From Tolypothrix sp. PCC 7910 (GTDB lineage: Bacteria; Cyanobacteriota; Cyanobacteriia; Cyanobacteriales; Nostocaceae): 64,000 nucleotides of DNA. The notes under the pieces are model-generated. The model ran no database searches. It was not told the DNA's origin and saw nothing but the letters and a program-made list of their open reading frames with translations. The position numbers and the translations under genes are program-made. The stretch covers positions 1,551,501 to 1,615,500 of the forward strand of contig NZ_CP050440.1 of the NCBI RefSeq assembly GCF_011769525.1. Reading direction: 5' to 3'. Within the stretch, counting starts at the first letter, position 1. Every line of letters begins with the position of its first letter. This document shows, in pieces, positions 9,501 through 17,218 of the stretch.

Positions 9501-10283
9501 TTCCAAAAAAGCCAAATAAAGGGCTAGATAAGGTTGATGATCCTGTCTAGCTTGCAGACTTTTTTCTAAATACTGTGGTGCCTGTTGAATAATCTGATAA
9601 TAATTTTGAAATAGGATTTGAAATACAGCGTCTAGTTCATCTCGCACTTGTACAGTATTTGCATTAAAAGGAGTGCGATCGCCCGCTGGAGGAGTGAGAT
9701 TTAATCCAAATTCTTTATTAAATTTCGTATAAATATCTACTGAGTTGAAGACCTTTTTAGTAGCAGCCACATAAGCTTGTTCAAAAGCCCAAATCCGCAA
9801 TATAGGCTCACGAAAATTAGTTTTCACCAATCCTCTAATGACAGATTGTAGAGGTGTATAAGATTCTAAACTTGTATACCATTTATATATTTGCTGAAGG
9901 ATTTCAATCCACGTAGCTAATAAATCAGCAAACCTCTCAAATTTCTGATTTGATTGTCCGCTTTCACTGGATAACTCAGAAAGAAAATCTCGCAAATGCT
10001 GGCTATATTGGTCTTTGATTTTTTGCGGGCGAGTTTTGCTAATCAGCGCAATTTGTATAGGAGTATTGCCATTAAAGAATGCTTGCCAATTCCCATCAGC
10101 ATCGTTGTTATCGTTGTAATAAATAACCTGCTCACTGAAGCGATAGGCAAATACCAGAAAATTGCCCAAGTCATTTTCATCCACCTTCACAAAATCAGGT
10201 GATAAAGCTGGAACCTGACGTTGACGCTGGCTCACCCCATCGCGAATTAATGGATTTTTAAGTTTTTCCGGGCGGATTTTCAT
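6591..10283 (-). CDS. eCIS baseplate assembly protein, gp6/J-like (Afp11-like)
   Basis: The 1230-aa product has the C-terminal signature of 'putative baseplate assembly protein' (gp6/J family). The part reading SDFYIRISEHLRHKGRAVTI, followed by FDYERLVLEKFPEIYKVRC, lies near residues 985-1025. It is followed by a conserved region with AVIPNL and by a C-terminal domain containing IQVVNPAYEHIQVEFQVKFK. The N-terminal half is long and unlike phage gpJ, as is normal for eCIS members. The protein should form the wedge ring with the 1349-aa protein and gp25. ATG start at 10283. A 574-bp spacer with a repeat element separates it from the upstream gp25 gene, so it may have its own promoter. Confidence 0.88.
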   Translation of the reverse strand: MKIRPEKLKNPLIRDGVSQRQRQVPALSPDFVKVDENDLGNFLVFAYRFSEQVIYYNDNNDADGNWQAFFNGNTPIQIALISKTRPQKIKDQYSQHLRDFLSELSSESGQSNQKFERFADLLATWIEILQQIYKWYTSLESYTPLQSVIRGLVKTNFREPILRIWAFEQAYVAATKKVFNSVDIYTKFNKEFGLNLTPPAGDRTPFNANTVQVRDELDAVFQILFQNYYQIIQQAPQYLEKSLQARQDHQPYLALYLAFLEVMKPARDDLNLMTQRHLDFFYRQVLRLRDRPAQPDHAHLIFELIKSQTEFALPAGTRFKAGKDATGKDLFYSLDADIVIHKAQITSLKGLFLDLQAVKPGEKPPRNLGLYSSPAANSFDGQGGDFPKEQTIKTWLPFGNDKRQATQLGLAIASDVLLLQESERVIQFTFSLSGLGTILPENKLHEVFEVYLSGEKEWIKANILPSGAAIPNGGTEKTGWNNSELSLVVVLAAEIDPVLPYLPDKPIPYNPDVPNFPLTLQQATPVARIQLKTQALVNNLPAYHYFRTAKLDKVTISTRVKEVRNLVVQNDLGVLDATKPFQPFGPRPAVGSKFYVGSREIFLKNLSDLQINITWEKLPAVLKDHYRGYYVDGETPQPNFDNFSAQLALLTKRTWSETDLKNPYKLFPSGDRTLVKASATPLQGEEIDNFTSLNNQTSSGFLRFSLNQDFLHEEFVTKYATQTLAAAKDFADGKYVNDAVYEDKDNKLTRWHPGVDLPKNTVAPITLNQPYTPTIQSLYLKYTAVATTQDCTIFHLYPFGGFEHLEAKQPDFLPQFTNEGELLIGLENLDPPTALPLLFQVAEASADTALKKADVNWFYLQDNTWKSLSDRIVSDNTNGLIASGIIHLGIPADISKAKTTILDPNLYWLKVSVPARSGAICQILGVHTQAARVSFTDESNDPNHLANPLPAGTIAKQDNPDPEVKTIEQPYNSFGGKIKEQPSDFYIRISEHLRHKGRAVTIFDYERLVLEKFPEIYKVRCINHGQVDQQNDKLQELTPGSVTLAVIPNLALMGITNELEPKVNINLLQQIEKYLASISSPWAAIQVVNPAYEHIQVEFQVKFKSPYSANFGYYSRQLEQAITYFLAPWTMDTQAEIQFGGKLYRSAIVNFIEKQEYIDYVVDFKMHQDTQRDIREAIASTARSVLTSVSLKTSAQSHIIQEFQEKTIVPNQKIESAVLGYESLENLELL

Positions 10284-10761
10284 GATAATTCTTAGTTGGT
10301 AATTCGTAGTTCGTAATACCCTACGGGAAGCGCAAAGCGCTACGTAATTCGTAATTAATTATTTGTATTTTAGAAGTTGTTTAAAAAGTGATTGGCTGTA
10401 TCTTTGCACTTATTTATCTCTCCAACCTCTCTTGAAAAGGCTACAGTGTAAACACAAGTTGCTTTATCAGCATTGTTAATGTATCGACCTAAATCCCCTT
10501 TTTTAAGACCCTATAGTTCAATTAAGAAAATTAATTGATAACAAAACCATAACACTAGTTACTCAATAAAAAACCGAACAATAATTTTGGAGGGGGTTTG
10601 GGGGACGCAACCGTCACCCAATCGGGGGTTTAGGGGAGAATCCCCCAATTGAGCTAGCTGTTTCCACAAATAACAAATCAATCACTAATAATCTTATCTG
10701 AACTGTATTGCTTTTTAAGACAGTTAAAACTTTTATATTATTTTCCTGTTACCTCCACCAA
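10284..10761. other. Gene-free CIS spacer containing a dispersed repeat
   Basis: No gene is seen in this 478-bp stretch. It contains the dispersed repeat at 10512-10652 and, near 10318-10345, a short GC-rich palindromic motif (CTACGGGAAGCGCAAAGCGC) of a kind scattered through Nostocales spacers. Confidence 0.6.
10512..10652. repeat. Dispersed repeat, copy 1 (inverted relative to 40344-40588)
   Basis: About 140 bp matches the reverse complement of 40344-40588. Shared blocks include TTAATTGATAACAAAACC, ACTAGTTACTCAA, ATAATTTTGGAGG and CGTCACCCAATCGGGGG, ending at TCCCCCAATTGA. Copy 2 is interrupted by about 105 bp that copy 1 lacks. There is no coding capacity, so it is probably a small non-autonomous element or recombinogenic repeat. 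This copy sits inside the CIS operon. Confidence 0.8.
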
Positions 10762-11187
10762 TTAAATAATTGCTAACGAACCAACGCCTTCTTGTAAATA
10801 GAAAGGATAAACGAAATTGAAACGAGAATTAGTAGTAATAATTATGTAATCTACTGTGATATTGATGACTCCTTGTAACTGATCATCAAGGTTGAGATCC
10901 AAACGTTCTAAGCGGATACGAGGCTCATGATAAACAATGGCAATCCTTACAAGTTCTTTAATACTGCTAGCTACAGTTGGACTCAGAGGCTCAAACAGCA
11001 AATTTTCTAAGTTACAGCCATAGGTGGGTTGCATCACTCGTTCACCCAAGCTAGTTGTCAGGAGAATTTTGAGACTTTCGTTAATATCTTCCTCAGCGCT
11101 AACCAGCCTGACACTGCGAGACATTTTATTAAATTGTGGCGGAAACCCCCAACCTGTCCCCAGAAAAGCATTATCGTTTTCATCCAT
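10762..11187 (-). CDS. eCIS baseplate wedge protein, GPW/gp25 family (Afp9-like)
   Basis: This is a 141-aa gp25-like protein. Residues 30 onward contain the family pattern VSAEEDINESLKILLTTSLG followed by ERVMQPTYGCNLENLLFEPL, including the conserved 'R-x-x-x-P-x-x-G' segment. The C-terminal half ends in beta strands with VDYIIITTNSRFNFVYPFYL. In phage T4 and in eCIS, gp25 initiates sheath assembly at the baseplate. I chose the ATG at 11187, one base after the PAAR stop, because GGAGG lies just upstream; a TTG at 11199 would overlap the PAAR gene. The arrangement implies translational coupling. Confidence 0.92.
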   Translation of the reverse strand: MDENDNAFLGTGWGFPPQFNKMSRSVRLVSAEEDINESLKILLTTSLGERVMQPTYGCNLENLLFEPLSPTVASSIKELVRIAIVYHEPRIRLERLDLNLDDQLQGVINITVDYIIITTNSRFNFVYPFYLQEGVGSLAII

Positions 11188-11188
11188 C

Positions 11189-11491
11189 TCAGCCTCCAAT
11201 TAATACAGTGAAATCTCCCAAAACAATCGAGCCGCCATGTGCTGTTGTATCACCCAAGCGCGCCGCAGGTTTTCCCCCAATAAACACAGTTGCTGAACCC
11301 ATAACAATAGCGTCTGGTGGCCCAGTGCAGACACAGCTATCACCCATAACAGCAGCAGGTAATCCGCCGATTAAGACATTCGGTTGTCCAGGGCCAATGA
11401 CAGGGCCACCAACATGAGGAATCGGGGGTAATCCTGGAGTCTGCATTGGACAAACGTGCATATCATTAATTCGCGCCGCTGGTTTTCCCAT
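11189..11491 (-). CDS. PAAR-domain spike tip protein (Afp10-like)
   Basis: This 100-aa protein consists entirely of a PAAR domain. It starts MGKPAARINDMHVCP, has glycine-rich VLIGG and VFIGGKPAARLGD repeats, and has Cys/His residues (C14, C53, C55 and nearby His) suited to metal binding at the apex. PAAR proteins cap the VgrG-like trimer and sharpen the injection spike. The gene lies just downstream of the spike gene, and a 1-bp gap separates it from gp25. An AAAGGTAAG ribosome-binding region precedes the ATG at 11491. Confidence 0.93.
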   Translation of the reverse strand: MGKPAARINDMHVCPMQTPGLPPIPHVGGPVIGPGQPNVLIGGLPAAVMGDSCVCTGPPDAIVMGSATVFIGGKPAARLGDTTAHGGSIVLGDFTVLIGG

Positions 11492-11580
11492 ATTTACTTA
11501 CCTTTTCGTTACTAATTCGCGATCAAAAATCTTGTATTTATCAGCGTTTATCTGCGGTTAATTATTCTTAAAATCTAAAA

Positions 11581-13356
11581 TTAATTAATCTGAACTAAAG
11601 AACCCTTAAGAACCGCGATCGCACTTGTAGAAACTTCCGCACCAGCATTACCCTGAGCTTTAAACTGAGAGTTGGCTTTAACATTGACGTTTAATCCCTC
11701 AATGCTGGTATCCTGGGTAGCTTTGAGTGTTAACTTACCAGTGGCTTCGATGGTGATATCTTTGGGACTTTTCATGACGATACCGCTATCGTTCATAGTC
11801 AGGGTATTACCGTTTTGGTCTTTCAAAGCAATCCCTTTATCCTCATCGGAGATAGTAATTTTGTTACCACCAGGGGTTTCCAGGGTGATGAATTTCTTTT
11901 CATCGTCAAAGGTCACTTTAATTTGCGATCGCGTGAAAAATCCTTTCTGGTGATTGTTATCGGAAGCTTTTAGAGGCGCTGGTTTCGTGTTGCTGTTGAG
12001 CATTCCTAATACAATCGCATCGCGTGGATCGTCGTTCAGAAAGCCTAATACCACTTCGTCACCAATTTCCGGGCGAAAAAAGGAACCGCGATTGTTACCA
12101 GCATCCAAAGTGGCGATGCGAGTCCAAATTCCATTAGATTGAGAATCGATGGTAGGTACTCTGACTAAAATCCGGTCTTCACCATTAGGGTCATCCTGTA
12201 ACCGCATTACCACACCAATTTGTAAACCATTGACACCAGGGAGCATTCCTGACGCTGGTTTATCCACGATGTCAGCTTCTTGGTAAAACCACTGAGAACT
12301 CATACCAAGCTGTATATGAGTAAACCAGGCTCCCTCTATAACTTCGTGACGAATACCAGAGATATAGGCTAATCCGTTAAAACGCTGACCAACTCCCTTA
12401 AGTTCCATCAGGGCATCAACTTGAGCATCAGGGTAGCCTCTAGTTTTTACGCGCCCCTGAATTTTTGCTAATCGGCTTTTGAGCAATTGAGCATCTGCCC
12501 ATGCTTGCAGTTCTTGAGTTTGTAAGTGACCACTATGACTAAGTTGAAATGCTTTCAAAGCGATCGCATTACCCAACTGCTTACCTGAGAGATTACCCTG
12601 TTTATTGACAGTAGGCTCCATACCCTGCGCCTGAATTAACGCCTGATCGCCATAACTCCAAGCTTGCGCCTTGACCTCTGGATATTGCGATCGCGCGTCC
12701 ATTTCGGTTTCAAACTCCAGTATGTTAACGCCATAGGTGAGGGTAATGATTGGACTACCACTAGTGTTTGGCGGTTTCACCTTGAACTTGTCGTTATCCA
12801 CCACAACAATCTGCCCGTTCATTTCAGCGCGAGACAGAATAAAGTCCCAATCAGTAGCGTAGTATTGGACAATTTCTGGGTGCTTAATTTTGCTGTCGGT
12901 AATTTCTTTTGTAGGTAACCCACCGTAGTTACTGAGAATTTGTGCGATCGCATCACTGTCTTTCATTTCCTGAAAATAGCGGCTATGGCGACCAACGGTC
13001 AATCTAGTAGCGGCAGCTTTACAATCAAGGATGAGGATTGAGCTACCATTTGCACCTACTTTCAGCGCTTGTTTGACAATCAATCCTTTAAATACTTGGC
13101 GATTGTTGCCATCGTAACCCAGGGAAATTTCCAGTTCGTTACCTGGAACTAGGTAAGGCCCTTCACTGCTAGGAAAATTTTCCTCCCCAACATCACCATC
13201 ACGCAGTACCAGGCGCGCTGTTGGTACCCGATTCACCACCAAGTTAATTGTTATAGACAACACCGCATAAGTGTTTGTGATGTCCTTACCATTGGCCAGT
13301 AACTGGTAACTAGCAACGTTATAAAGCGCATTATTAGGGATAATCAGATCGCTCAT
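11581..13356 (-). CDS. VgrG/gp27-gp5-like spike protein (Afp8-like)
   Basis: The 591-aa product is the central spike. Residues about 20-370 form the gp27-like hub region (for example NVASYQLLANGKDITNTYAV). About 380-470 contain the OB-fold part (IGVVMRLQDDPNGEDRILVR, then GDEVVLGFLNDDPRDAIVLG). The C-terminus carries the repetitive beta-helix needle (FITLETPGGNKITI, TLTMNDSGIVMKSPKDI, LTLKATQDTSIEG). No lysozyme or toxin extension is seen, so the spike itself does not appear to be a specialised effector. Its ATG overlaps the stop of the LysM gene by 4 bp (13353-13356), typical of translational coupling. Confidence 0.93.
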   Translation of the reverse strand: MSDLIIPNNALYNVASYQLLANGKDITNTYAVLSITINLVVNRVPTARLVLRDGDVGEENFPSSEGPYLVPGNELEISLGYDGNNRQVFKGLIVKQALKVGANGSSILILDCKAAATRLTVGRHSRYFQEMKDSDAIAQILSNYGGLPTKEITDSKIKHPEIVQYYATDWDFILSRAEMNGQIVVVDNDKFKVKPPNTSGSPIITLTYGVNILEFETEMDARSQYPEVKAQAWSYGDQALIQAQGMEPTVNKQGNLSGKQLGNAIALKAFQLSHSGHLQTQELQAWADAQLLKSRLAKIQGRVKTRGYPDAQVDALMELKGVGQRFNGLAYISGIRHEVIEGAWFTHIQLGMSSQWFYQEADIVDKPASGMLPGVNGLQIGVVMRLQDDPNGEDRILVRVPTIDSQSNGIWTRIATLDAGNNRGSFFRPEIGDEVVLGFLNDDPRDAIVLGMLNSNTKPAPLKASDNNHQKGFFTRSQIKVTFDDEKKFITLETPGGNKITISDEDKGIALKDQNGNTLTMNDSGIVMKSPKDITIEATGKLTLKATQDTSIEGLNVNVKANSQFKAQGNAGAEVSTSAIAVLKGSLVQIN

Positions 13357-14081
13357 GATTCGGTTTTCTCAAGCGGTGGAAATCTCAAATCGGTGTTAGT
13401 ACCTAAACGCCGAAAATTAATCAGACCATTCACCTTGGCAATTTGGAGATAATAAGTTGGGTCGCCGTAAATGTCATAGGTCATTAAAGGTAAAGTATCG
13501 CCAGCTGTGACTTTGCGTTGATGGGTGACATCAGGTGATTTTTTCCCTTCTTCTCTTACCCGGCGTTCTTGTTCAATGTAGTTAACAAAGTTAGCACCTA
13601 GCCTAGCCCGCAATGGCTGTCCATCTGGGGAAAACAGCGTGTAGTTAATTTGTAAATCTTTGAGAATACAATCAAAGCCGTTTTTATTGCCAAAAGAAAA
13701 ATTACCCCACAACAAACGCAGAAAGTTAGGTTTATGGGTTCTACCATCCATTGTGTAGACCACATTTAGAAAATCCTGCACTTGTTGCGCTACATTTTGA
13801 TGAAACTTATTAGGTTTGCCTTTGATAGGCACAACATTCGTGCCATCAAAAGTAAAATCAAGCTTCATTTCTTCAGGACGCGTAAATTTAAATTGTGGAT
13901 CGTTCCCTTGGGAGCCTTGGGCTTGGGCTAAATCATATTCCACTTTAAAAGCTTGAGAAAACTGTTCCGGATTTATAGGGAGGTCAAATTCTCCAACTTT
14001 CTTCTCAAATCGCTTGTCCTTGTAAGCTAGGATTTTAATTTTTGTGAGTTCACCTGTCACGTCGCTTTGCTCCGAATTCAA
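13353..14081 (-). CDS. LysM-containing tube/baseplate adaptor (Afp7/gp53-like)
   Basis: This is a 242-aa protein of the 'CIS tube protein/LysM' family. The N-terminal part contains INPEQFSQAFKVEYDLAQAQ and MKLDFTFDGTN. The C-terminal 50 residues form a LysM-like domain (VTAGDTLPLMTYDIYGDPTY, then LQIAKVNGLINFRRLGTNTDLRFPP). In eCIS this protein sits between the tube and the spike hub. It overlaps the spike gene by 4 bp. ATG at 14081. No signal peptide is present, as expected for a cytoplasmically assembled particle. Confidence 0.9.
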   Translation of the reverse strand: MNSEQSDVTGELTKIKILAYKDKRFEKKVGEFDLPINPEQFSQAFKVEYDLAQAQGSQGNDPQFKFTRPEEMKLDFTFDGTNVVPIKGKPNKFHQNVAQQVQDFLNVVYTMDGRTHKPNFLRLLWGNFSFGNKNGFDCILKDLQINYTLFSPDGQPLRARLGANFVNYIEQERRVREEGKKSPDVTHQRKVTAGDTLPLMTYDIYGDPTYYLQIAKVNGLINFRRLGTNTDLRFPPLEKTES

Positions 14082-14206
14082 AATTCAAAATTCAAAATTA
14101 AAGCACTACCAGGATAAATCCGGAGGCTTGAATTAATCTTGTTTCACTTTTTTACGCTTCATAAATCAATTTAGGGGCTTGTATCCTAGTTTCCTTGGGT
14201 CATGAA

Positions 14207-14371
14207 TTAACGCTCTGACTTTTCTTTGAGAATGGCTAGTACCTGTTCTACACAGGCAGCAATAATGGCATCTTGGTCATTAGCATCACTGCTCTCTGTC
14301 CCTCCTGAACTGTTGTTTTGACCATCATTGATTGAGGTTTTGATCACAAGTTCCCTAATTTCTATCGGCAT
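14207..14371 (-). CDS. Small DUF5908-like eCIS protein
   Basis: This is a short ORF of 54 codons starting MPIEIRELVIKTSIND and ending in an amphipathic helix EQVLAILKEKSER. The N-terminal 'MPIEI-x-ELVI' pattern is the recognisable signature of the small DUF5908 proteins found in eCIS clusters. It lies between the second tube gene and the LysM gene, which is where afp6/pvc6-type small genes lie in known loci. A ribosome-binding region ATTTTGAGGATAA precedes the ATG at 14371. It is short enough to be missed by automatic annotation. The function is not established; a structural or assembly role is plausible. Confidence 0.8.
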   Translation of the reverse strand: MPIEIRELVIKTSINDGQNNSSGGTESSDANDQDAIIAACVEQVLAILKEKSER

Positions 14372-14545
14372 CCATTTATCCTCAAAATTTGTTACCTAGA
14401 CTTCATACAAAAGTCTTGATTTTCGCCTTTCCCTTTGCGTCTACTCTGCGAGAACGACTTTGTCGAATGCGTGAGACAAAAAATATTTATGCAAAAGACA
14501 AGACTCCATGATCCGCCCAATCCCCCATGCCCCATGCGCCATGCC

Positions 14546-15022
14546 CTAACTCAATGTTTCAAAATAGCTATAATTTAACTCCAAAGATTCAATTGCAATT
14601 GAGTTCTGCTCGGCGTTAAATTCTGAAACTGACCACTTTTTAGGCCAAGCATTAATGACTTTCCAGGTCATCAATGGTTCGATAGTTGCCGGAGCTTGGC
14701 TAGGACTAAAACGCTTCACATGTAGCAAGCTTACTAACAAATTCATCGGGCGGATTTCAAAGTTGAGAATAGCATCCATGCACCATTTCACCATCTTTGA
14801 ATCTTTAACTAAGCCCCGTTTGAGTACCAGGGGGCTATATTTAGTACGCACTGGTAGGATATGCTCAAAGCGATTTTCACCGCCTTCTTTGAGAGTTTCA
14901 GTCTGCATATCTACACTCAGACCAGTAACACTCTGAAAGCGAGTTTCCACTACGTTTTTTTCCAGGTTTTCACCCAGAAAAGCCACATCAAAAAAGAAAC
15001 CTACTGGGGGATAAGCAGACAT
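14546..15022 (-). CDS. CIS tube protein, second paralogue (gp19/Hcp-like fold)
   Basis: This is a 158-aa member of the T4-like tail tube family. The N-terminus MSAYPPVGFFFDVAF is followed by FQSVTGLSVDMQTETLKEGG. The middle has RTKYSPLVLKRGLVKDSKMV with the conserved W. The C-terminus has PATIEPLMTWKVINAWPKKW then ALNSIAIESLELNYSYF-type strands. I chose the ATG at 15022 because the seven codons upstream are read from a heptameric repeat. In eCIS with two tube genes, one forms the bulk tube and the other the baseplate-proximal ring(s). Which is which cannot be assigned here, but the more divergent copy is likely the adaptor. Confidence 0.9.
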   Translation of the reverse strand: MSAYPPVGFFFDVAFLGENLEKNVVETRFQSVTGLSVDMQTETLKEGGENRFEHILPVRTKYSPLVLKRGLVKDSKMVKWCMDAILNFEIRPMNLLVSLLHVKRFSPSQAPATIEPLMTWKVINAWPKKWSVSEFNAEQNSIAIESLELNYSYFETLS

Positions 15023-15024
15023 AA

Positions 15025-15056
15025 TACAAATAACAAATGACAAATAACAAATGACA
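15025..15056. repeat. Heptameric STRR repeat between the tube genes
   Basis: Tandem 7-bp units CAAATAA/CAAATGA occupy half of the spacer between the two tube genes. A shorter tract of the same style (GACAAAA/GACCAAT) occurs at 15652-15677 before the first tube gene. Confidence 0.75.
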
Positions 15057-15090
15057 GCCCTTACCAGCTATCTTTAATTGCACCGCCTAC

Positions 15091-15528
15091 TTATCCATTT
15101 TGAATTGTTAAACCCTCGTGGGCAATTTCAATAGTTTCAATCGCGACTTCGTTACTATCGCCTTTTAAGTCGCTAGATTGGACTTTGGTAGGCCAGGCGT
15201 GTTTAACTTTCCAGATGACGACTGGCTCATGTTTTTCATTGAGCAAGCTGATAGTTAAATCGCGGCGTTCGATGGTGTTGAGAGCTACTGTATTCCACCA
15301 TTTATAGAAATCGTTATCGGCCTTGAAGGTGCCTCGCTTCATGGTGATTTTGCTCAATTTCTGCATTCCTGGCATATTGAGTTTGTGATATTCGGGCATA
15401 TTACCTTCGCGGTATTCGATCATGTCTGTTTCTACGTTCAAGCCAGAAACTTCGGTGAATCCGAGGCGAGAGCCACCCCACTCTACTTGGAAATGAAATT
15501 TGGGTAAAGGATAAGCATTATCAGTCAT
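15091..15528 (-). CDS. CIS tube protein, first paralogue (gp19/Hcp-like fold)
   Basis: This 145-aa protein has the typical tail tube pattern. The N-terminus contains YPLPKFHFQVEWGGSRLGFT and EVSGLNVETDMIEYREG. The middle has KLSKITMKRGTFKADNDFYKW. The C-terminus has VVIWKVKHAWPTKVQSSDL and VAIETIEIAHEGL. It closely follows family length and lies directly after the sheath gene, so it is the best candidate for the main inner tube through which cargo passes. ATG at 15528. Confidence 0.93.
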   Translation of the reverse strand: MTDNAYPLPKFHFQVEWGGSRLGFTEVSGLNVETDMIEYREGNMPEYHKLNMPGMQKLSKITMKRGTFKADNDFYKWWNTVALNTIERRDLTISLLNEKHEPVVIWKVKHAWPTKVQSSDLKGDSNEVAIETIEIAHEGLTIQNG

Positions 15529-15712
15529 AACAGTTGAGATTGATGGGTTAATTTGATGATTAAGGAATTAGCGATCGCAAATATTAACTAAGTCGTTGGA
15601 AATAAACCAAACTAGATTACGAAATGTAAAAAGGCTTGAAACTCTTATTAATGACAAAAGACAAAAGACCAATGACAGCCGTAACTAGTTATCTTTCTTT
15701 GCGCCGACCTAC

Positions 15713-17191
15713 TTAACTCTCTTGCATCTTGTGGGAGAACTTCAAGATAATAAATTCCGCAGGACGTACTACGGCCATACCAATCTCAATAATCATCCGA
15801 CCTTCTAGAATATCGAGTGCGGTCATGGTTTGATTGAGTCCTACTTTTACAAAGAAGGCTTGCTCTGGTTTAGCTCCAGCTAGTGCGCCAGCGCGCCATT
15901 GCAGAATCAAAAAGTTTTCAATCATGGCCTGCACTTTCACCCAAGTGTTGGCATCGTTAGGCTCAAAGACAAATCCTTCAGTGGCTTTTTTAATCGATTC
16001 TTCGGCCATGTTAAAGAAGCGGCGTACTGGCACATAACGCCATTCGTTATCATTTCCTGCTAGAGTTCTTGCACCCCATATCAAGGTTCCTTTGCCTGTA
16101 AAAGCTCGAATTGCATTGATGGATTTGCCAGTCGGATGAACGTTGAGATTCTCTTGTTGTGCGCTGGTAATTTTGATAGTCGGCTTAATCACTGAACTCA
16201 GAGCCACATTAGCCGGAGCCTTGAACACACCGCGAGTATTATCGACTGTGGCATATTGACCCGCTACGAGGGGACTAGGAGGAAGCACTAAAGGAATAGC
16301 TTCTACTGCAGCTTTGACTAAGTTAAACAAAATGGCATTGCCTACAGCCGCATCTGTTTGACTTGCTGCCAAATTAGACATCTTTTGACCATTAAAGGGG
16401 CCAGCACTCTGAGTACCATTAGGGGCTATCTGTTGATGGTTGATGCTAACAGAACTTGAATCGTAAACATAATTGAAAATAGTCTCAATATTGGGTGCAT
16501 ACACAGCCCCATACTTGAGGTTATCCAAAGATAAACTCAGTTCACGAAACTTATCTGCGGCTGCTTCGATAGTCTGTCCAGAGTCGGGTACTTGCAGATC
16601 CATAATCACAAATCGGTCTTGCAGTAAGCCACATTGATTGAGTGCATCACCGAAAACACCGACTCTATTGTCTAGAGCGTTAGTATAGAGGGCTTGTGAT
16701 TCAGGGAAGACAAACAAAGTAACTTCGTCTTCTTTGGCTACCTCCGCAATACCTGCCTGTAAAGCCGTATCTGAAATTACACCGCTAGCTGTCTTTACAC
16801 TACCTACAGAGACGATATAGCAAGGCCCGCCACCATTTTTAAAGAATGCCTGGAGAGCATAGTACATATTGTGCGGCGAAGGTTTGCTGATGCTACCGGT
16901 AACTTTGCGATCGATGACATTAGGTGGAGTTTGGTCATCAACTTGTTCTTCAATGGTGACTGTAATTCCGGTTTCTGCTTCAGTCGTACCAAAGTATTGT
17001 TCGTACTCTAACAGCGAAGTAATGCGTTTTGGTTCAATCGCAGAGGCGGCGTGTAAATCACGACCATCGATGACGGCTTTTTGGGTATATCCCACAAAAG
17101 CGGGAATAGCAGTTGCTACCTCAGCGATAGAGGGTGGTAACTTCGAGATTTCCTCGATATAAACCCCTGGAGTTTTGTAGGTGCTTGGCAT
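15713..17191 (-). CDS. Contractile tail sheath protein
   Basis: This 492-aa protein is a tail sheath. The N-terminal MPSTYKTPGVYIEEISKLPP and then IPAFVGYTQKA are characteristic. The central part contains GPCYIVSVG and the DLQ/DEVTLFVFPE-type Rossmann-like core. The C-terminus has GTLIWGARTL, YVPVRRFFNMAEESI and VRPAEFIILKFSHKMQ. In CIS the sheath contracts to drive the tube and spike through a membrane. Only one sheath gene is present, whereas Afp/PVC-type clusters carry several. ATG at 17191. An 184-bp spacer separates it from the tube gene. Confidence 0.95.
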   Translation of the reverse strand: MPSTYKTPGVYIEEISKLPPSIAEVATAIPAFVGYTQKAVIDGRDLHAASAIEPKRITSLLEYEQYFGTTEAETGITVTIEEQVDDQTPPNVIDRKVTGSISKPSPHNMYYALQAFFKNGGGPCYIVSVGSVKTASGVISDTALQAGIAEVAKEDEVTLFVFPESQALYTNALDNRVGVFGDALNQCGLLQDRFVIMDLQVPDSGQTIEAAADKFRELSLSLDNLKYGAVYAPNIETIFNYVYDSSSVSINHQQIAPNGTQSAGPFNGQKMSNLAASQTDAAVGNAILFNLVKAAVEAIPLVLPPSPLVAGQYATVDNTRGVFKAPANVALSSVIKPTIKITSAQQENLNVHPTGKSINAIRAFTGKGTLIWGARTLAGNDNEWRYVPVRRFFNMAEESIKKATEGFVFEPNDANTWVKVQAMIENFLILQWRAGALAGAKPEQAFFVKVGLNQTMTALDILEGRMIIEIGMAVVRPAEFIILKFSHKMQES

Positions 17192-17218
17192 AGTTTTAAT
17201 TAGGTAATAAGTTGTACT

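Noticed and set aside
11581-13356. Toxin or enzyme extension on the spike protein
   Set aside because: The C-terminus is only the repetitive beta-helix needle; no additional domain is visible.
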